Shown: in pieces, positions 60,477-64,000 of the stretch | How positions within the stretch are numbered: position 1 is the stretch's first letter | How the letters are laid out: each line of letters starts with the position of its first letter | DNA from: RHKX01 sp963784885 | Lineage (GTDB): Bacteria > Actinomycetota > Thermoleophilia > Solirubrobacterales > 70-9 | Direction of reading: 5' to 3' | NCBI GenBank assembly: GCA_963784885.1 | Contig: CAWATA010000004.1 | Location: forward strand, 310,001-374,000 | Length of the DNA stretch: 64,000 bases | Program-made: the position numbers and the translations under genes | Notes under the pieces: generated by a model | What the model was told of the DNA's origin: nothing | What the model saw: only the letters and a program-made list of their open reading frames with translations | Database searches by the model: none

Positions 60477-61709
60477 GTGGCCCGCCGCCGCGTCGATCAC
60501 CTGCTCGTAGGCGGCGGCGTCGCCTCCGCCTACTGCGCCTCGGAGCTTCGCAGGCGCGGGGCGGAGGGCTCGATCCTGCTCGCCGGCCGGGAGCCGGAAC
60601 CGCCCTACGACCGCCCGCCGCTCTCGAAGGAGTACCTGCGCGGGGACGCGTCCCGCGAGGACGGCTACGTGCACCCGCGCTCCTGGTACGAGGAGAACGA
60701 CGTCGAGTTGCTGACGGGCAAGAGCGTGATCTCGCTCGACGCCGGCGAGCGCGTCGCGCGGATCCAGGGCGGGGAGGAGGTCGAGTTCGGAACGGCGCTC
60801 CTGGCCACCGGCGCAATGGTGAACATCCTCCGCGTCGACGGCGCCCAGCTCGAGGGCATCCACTATCTGCGCGCCTACGGCAACTCCGACGCGATCCGCG
60901 ATGACATCGCCGGCGCCGAGCACGTCGTCTGCGTCGGCGGCAGCTACATCGGCGCCGAGGTCGCTGCATCGCTGATCGAGATGGGAAAGCGATGCACGAT
61001 CGTCGAGATCGAGCCCGTCATCCTGTCCCGGGGTTTCGGCGAGGACGTCGGCCGACGCTTTCAGACCCTGCTCGGCGAGCGCGGCGTCGAGTTCGCGGCG
61101 GGGGAGACCGTTGCGGCGTTCGAGGGAGACGAGCGCGTCGCGACCGTGCTCACCGAGAGTGGCAGGGCGATCGCCTGCGATGCGGTCGTCGTCGGCGCCG
61201 GCGTCCGCCCCGACACGATGCTGGCGGGCCGCGCCGGGATCGACGTGAACGACGGGATCGTCTGTGACGCCGGCCTCGAGACCTCGGCCCCGGGCATCTT
61301 CGCCGCCGGCGACTGCTGCAACTACGACAGCGAGCTCCACGGTCGGCGGGTCCGGTTCGAGCACTGGGACGTCGCCCTGCATCAGGGTCGCCACGCCGCC
61401 CGTGGCATGCTCGGCGACAAGAGTCCCTATCGGGTTGTCCCGTACTTCTTCAGCGACCTCTCCGACTGGGCCTCGCTGGAGTACGTCGGCGGGGCCTCCG
61501 ACTGGGACGAGGTGCTCTGGCGCGGCGATCTCGACGGGGGCGAGTACTCCGCGTGGTATCTCAGCTCGGACCGTCTCGTCGCGGCGCTGGCGGTCGGCCG
61601 CTCGGAGGATCTCCTCGTCGCGCGGAGGCTGATCGAGGCGGGCCGGCAGCTCGGTGAAAGCCGCGATGTGATCGCCGATGCGGACGCCGACCTCGCCGAT
61701 CTCGGCTAG
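60477..61709 (+). CDS. NAD(P)/FAD-dependent ferredoxin/rubredoxin-reductase-like oxidoreductase
   Basis: A 410-residue flavoprotein of the BphA4/ferredoxin reductase type. FAD site VDHLLVGGGVASAYCASELR; EPPYDRPPLSKEYLRGD is the family hallmark; NAD site VVCVGGSYIGAEVAASLIEMG; second FAD motif GIFAAGDCCNY. A C-terminal domain (about 320-410) follows. Its redox partner (ferredoxin, rubredoxin or Rieske protein) is not next to it. GTG 60477 starts 2 nt after the RCK gene. Confidence 0.9.
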   Translation: MARRRVDHLLVGGGVASAYCASELRRRGAEGSILLAGREPEPPYDRPPLSKEYLRGDASREDGYVHPRSWYEENDVELLTGKSVISLDAGERVARIQGGEEVEFGTALLATGAMVNILRVDGAQLEGIHYLRAYGNSDAIRDDIAGAEHVVCVGGSYIGAEVAASLIEMGKRCTIVEIEPVILSRGFGEDVGRRFQTLLGERGVEFAAGETVAAFEGDERVATVLTESGRAIACDAVVVGAGVRPDTMLAGRAGIDVNDGIVCDAGLETSAPGIFAAGDCCNYDSELHGRRVRFEHWDVALHQGRHAARGMLGDKSPYRVVPYFFSDLSDWASLEYVGGASDWDEVLWRGDLDGGEYSAWYLSSDRLVAALAVGRSEDLLVARRLIEAGRQLGESRDVIADADADLADLG

Positions 61710-61710
61710 C

Positions 61711-61716
61711 TAACCT
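61711..61716 (+). promoter_or_regulatory. -10 hexamer TAACCT of tRNA-Gln
   Basis: TAACCT lies 13 nt before the mature 5' end of the tRNA, leaving room for a short 5' leader removed by RNase P. Confidence 0.45.
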
Positions 61717-61729
61717 CCCAGCCTGGCCT

Positions 61730-61800
61730 TGCGGGCTGGTGTAACGGCAACACGCCTCTCTCTGGAAGAGGTATTCGGGGTTCGAATCCCTGGCCCGCAG
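61730..61800 (+). tRNA. tRNA-Gln (anticodon CTG)
   Basis: A full cloverleaf can be drawn. Acceptor TGCGGGC (61730-61736) pairs perfectly with GCCCGCA (61793-61799) and the discriminator is G. D-arm GTG/CAC; anticodon stem CCTCT/AGAGG around the loop CTCTGGA, giving anticodon CTG; T-arm CGGGG-TTCGAAT-CCCTG with one G-U pair. The 3' CCA is not encoded. Discriminator G is usual for tRNA-Gln. Confidence 0.95.
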
Positions 61801-61866
61801 TTCTCCTTCGCCGGTGATCGGCGAGGGGGTCGCCGTCAAGCCGGTGGCCCCGTCACGGCCGGTCGC

Positions 61867-61872
61867 TAATCT
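61867..61872 (+). promoter_or_regulatory. -10 hexamer TAATCT of the lipoprotein at 61880
   Basis: TAATCT is followed by 7 nt and ATG 61880. It supports this ATG over in-frame codons upstream. Confidence 0.5.
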
Positions 61873-61879
61873 GCGAGCA

Positions 61880-62584
61880 ATGAGAGGGAATACGGTCACG
61901 CTTGCGGCCCTGGCTGTCGGCGCCATCTGGGCCGCCGGCTGCGGCGGCGACGACGCGACCACCTCATCCGTCACTTCCTCGTCGACGACCTCGACGGCCG
62001 CGGTGTCGACCGACGAGTTCATCACCGCGGCCGACGCCCGCTGCGCGGAGGCGAACGCGGCGATCGCGAACCTGACCTCCGAGGGCTCCGGCAGCTCGAC
62101 CGCGATCCAGCAGCAGCTCGACATCACCAAGCAGACGCTGACCGGCCTGAAGTCGCTGGGCAGCCCCGATGACGCCGACGGTTCGCTCGCCGACTACTAC
62201 GCGGCGGTCAAGGAGCAGATCTCGCTGCTCGGCCAACAGCAGGCCGCGCTCGCATCCGGCGACAGCGCCGGCGCCGAGGGCCTGACGACGCAGCTCGACC
62301 AGGCGGAGGCCGACGCTCAGGCGGCAGCCGAATCCTTCGGGTTCGAAGAGTGTGGGCAGTCCGGCACCGCGCTCCCCACCGACGGGACGACGACGACCCC
62401 GGCCGGCGGCTCTCCGACGACGACGCCCGCACCGGCGACCACGACGCCGCCGGCGACGACACCGGCGCCCGTCGCCCCGGCCCCCGCGCCCGGCGGCACG
62501 AGCTCGGGCGGAACCTCCGGCGGCACCGGTGGCACCGGTGGCAGCGGCGGCTCGGGCGGCTCAGGCGGCGGCATCACCCCCTGA
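61880..62584 (+). CDS. Lipoprotein with helical core and Gly/Pro/Thr-rich tail
   Basis: A 234-residue exported lipoprotein. Signal peptide with the lipobox WAAGC (LAALAVGAIWAAGCGGDD). A Thr/Ser linker (to about 43) is followed by an all-helical domain (about 44-155; STDEFITAADARCAEANAAI, TKQTLTGLKSL, QADAQAAAESFGFEECGQ) that contains two Cys. The last 75 residues are low-complexity, Thr/Pro-rich then Gly/Ser-rich. Probably attached to the envelope; role unknown. Confidence 0.78.
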   Translation: MRGNTVTLAALAVGAIWAAGCGGDDATTSSVTSSSTTSTAAVSTDEFITAADARCAEANAAIANLTSEGSGSSTAIQQQLDITKQTLTGLKSLGSPDDADGSLADYYAAVKEQISLLGQQQAALASGDSAGAEGLTTQLDQAEADAQAAAESFGFEECGQSGTALPTDGTTTTPAGGSPTTTPAPATTTPPATTPAPVAPAPAPGGTSSGGTSGGTGGTGGSGGSGGSGGGITP

Positions 62585-62608
62585 CGCCGGGCTCGGCGGT
62601 CCGCTCGC

Positions 62609-64000
62609 TCAGGCTGCGAGCTGGCCGGCCCAGGTGCCGTAGAGGCGGGCGTATGCGCCGCCCAGCTCCAGCAGCTCCTCGTGGGTGCCGCTCTCGGCGA
62701 TCTTCCCGTGCTCGAGGACGACGATCCGGCTCGCCCGCCTGATCGTCGAGAGGCGGTGGGCGATGACGATCGCGGTTCGGCCGACCAGCAGCCGCCCGAG
62801 CCCCTCCTCGATCCGCTTCTCGGTCCGGACGTCGACGTTCGACGTCGCCTCGTCGAGGATCAGGATTCGCGGCTCGGCGAGCAGCGCCCGGGCGAATGCG
62901 ACGATCTGGCGCTCACCGGCCGACAGCGAAGTGCCGCGCTCGCCGACCTCGGTGTCGAGCCCCTCGGGCAGGCCTTCGATCAGCGGCTCGCCACCGACCG
63001 TCCGCAGGGCGTCCATGATCTCGTCCCGAGATGCATCGGGACGGCCGAAGGCGACGTTCTCGGCGATCGTGCCGCTGAACAGGAAGCCCTCCTGGGGGAC
63101 GATCCCGAGCCGGCTTCGCAGCGCCTTCGAATCGAGCTCGCGGACGTCGACCCCGTCGATCAGGATCTTTCCCTCCTGCGGGTCGTAGAACCGCGCGACC
63201 AGCTTCGCCATCGTCGACTTGCCCGCCCCGGTCTCGCCGACCAGCGCCACGGTCTGGCCGGGAAGGATCCGCAGGTCGACGTCGCGAAGCGCCCAATCGG
63301 CCTCCTCCACCGGATCCTCGCCGTAGCCGAACCAGACGCCCTCGAGATCGATCGCGCCGCGGATCTCGCCCGGGTCGATCGCGTTCGGCGGGTCGACCAC
63401 GTCGGGCTCGGTGTCGAGCAGGTCGAAGATCTTGTCGAGGGCGGCCATCCCCTGCTGGTAGGTCGTGTAGAGCTGGCTGATCTGCTGGATCGGGTCGAAG
63501 AACGTCTGCAGGTAGCCGACGAACGCGAAGAGGATGCCGATCTCGATCTGCCCGTTGATCGCCTGGTAGCCGCCGAACAGGAGGATCGCCGCCGTCCCGA
63601 TCGCCGAGAGCAGTTCGACCGCGGGGAAGTAGGAGGCGTTGAGGTAGACCGTCCGCATGTTGACCTCGCGGTTCTCCTCGTTGAGAACCGACATCTCGGT
63701 GAGGTGTCGGGGCTCCTGGCCGAAGCTGCGGACGACGCGCACCCCGCTCAGGCTCTCCTGCAGGTAGGCGGTGATGTTGGCGATCTTCTCTCGGGTCAGC
63801 CGGTAGGCGTTCGCCGAGGCGATCCGGAAGATGACGCTGCCGATCGCGAGGATCGGGAAGGTCAGGAAGGTGACGAGCGCGAGCTGGACGTCGATCACGA
63901 GCAGGATCACGACGACGCCGACGAGGGTCAGCACGCTCGAGACCATCGTCACGATGCCGTCGGTGACGAGCGTGTCCAGCGCCTGGACGTCGTTCGTCAT
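62609..64000 (-). CDS. ABC transporter, fused permease-ATPase (type IV exporter), 5' end outside window
   Basis: The last 463 residues of an exporter. Membrane helices of the TM domain occupy about 1-175 of the visible part (VTMVSSVLTLVGVVVILLVI, PAVELLSAIGTAAILLFGGY). The nucleotide-binding domain has Walker A VGETGAGKSTMAKLVARFYD, Q-loop VPQEGFLFSGTI, signature SLSAGERQIVAFARALL (Ala for the first Gly of LSGGQ), Walker B RILILDEATSNVD and the H-loop IVIAHRLSTI. The reading continues past 64000. Multidrug/lipid exporters and one half of heterodimers share this layout. The substrate is unknown. Confidence 0.92.
   Translation of the reverse strand: MTNDVQALDTLVTDGIVTMVSSVLTLVGVVVILLVIDVQLALVTFLTFPILAIGSVIFRIASANAYRLTREKIANITAYLQESLSGVRVVRSFGQEPRHLTEMSVLNEENREVNMRTVYLNASYFPAVELLSAIGTAAILLFGGYQAINGQIEIGILFAFVGYLQTFFDPIQQISQLYTTYQQGMAALDKIFDLLDTEPDVVDPPNAIDPGEIRGAIDLEGVWFGYGEDPVEEADWALRDVDLRILPGQTVALVGETGAGKSTMAKLVARFYDPQEGKILIDGVDVRELDSKALRSRLGIVPQEGFLFSGTIAENVAFGRPDASRDEIMDALRTVGGEPLIEGLPEGLDTEVGERGTSLSAGERQIVAFARALLAEPRILILDEATSNVDVRTEKRIEEGLGRLLVGRTAIVIAHRLSTIRRASRIVVLEHGKIAESGTHEELLELGGAYARLYGTWAGQLAA

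Noticed and set aside
62609..64000. The ATG at 63998-64000 (minus strand) as the start of the ABC exporter
   Set aside because: The first membrane helices of the exporter are missing, so this Met is internal and the gene continues outside the window.

Overview
The window is a very GC-rich chromosomal segment with GTG and TTG starts, ATGA/GTGA gene overlaps and an actinobacterial gene set. Gene content and style suggest a deep-branching Actinomycetota, most likely class Thermoleophilia (order Solirubrobacterales). Supporting traits are a dedicated TrpF, a proton-pumping pyrophosphatase, PspC/LiaF-type envelope signalling, and a LexA box of the GAAC-N4-GTTC type. This placement is inferred from protein style only; no database was consulted. 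No CRISPR array, phage or insertion sequence is visible.

Layout. 1-9 kb: the end of era, hisIE and a complete tryptophan cluster (trpE-G-D-C, an HtrA protease, trpF-B-A). 9-15 kb: an atypical phosphofructokinase, a DCC thioredoxin-like protein, a binding-protein lipoprotein, a TIGR01777 epimerase, an ACT-malic enzyme and a short-chain dehydrogenase. 15-21 kb: polA, then a PspC/LiaF - histidine kinase - response regulator operon preceded by a 17-residue leader peptide. 21-23 kb (minus): a sigma factor carrying a membrane segment and a long Gly/Ser-rich tail, followed by a secreted acidic calcium-binding-type protein. 23-31 kb: a YdcZ transporter, a flavoprotein, an AbiEi/DUF559 protein, rpsA (frameshifted in a repeat), coaE, a lytic transglycosylase, DoxX and membrane proteins. 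30.6-34.3 kb (minus): an ECF sigma / zinc anti-sigma pair upstream of a Rieske-ThDP enzyme fusion. 34-42 kb: a CPA2-type antiporter, uvrB, a DivIVA-like protein and LexA-boxed uvrA. 42-46 kb: an acyltransferase, a lipoprotein, an antiporter remnant and a DUF2520-panC-panB operon. 46-52 kb: FmdB, family-4 uracil-DNA glycosylase, the t6A genes tsaE-tsaB-rimI-tsaD, a glutaredoxin-like protein, rex and a GCS2 ligase. 52-64 kb: the H+-pyrophosphatase, two APC permeases with USP tails beside two RCK proteins (probable K+ homeostasis locus), an FAD reductase, tRNA-Gln(CTG), a lipoprotein and a truncated ABC exporter.

Two themes run through the window. First, about twenty genes have a TANNNT hexamer 6-10 nt before the start codon and usually no Shine-Dalgarno sequence, the mark of leaderless transcription; several starts here were chosen on that basis. 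Second, there are several envelope/redox signalling modules (HtrA, PspC/LiaF kinase, two sigma-factor loci, Rex). The best candidates for undescribed biology are the ECF/Rieske-ThDP operon, with a bipartite motif shared with the divergent antiporter, and the membrane-tailed sigma factor with its acidic secreted partner.
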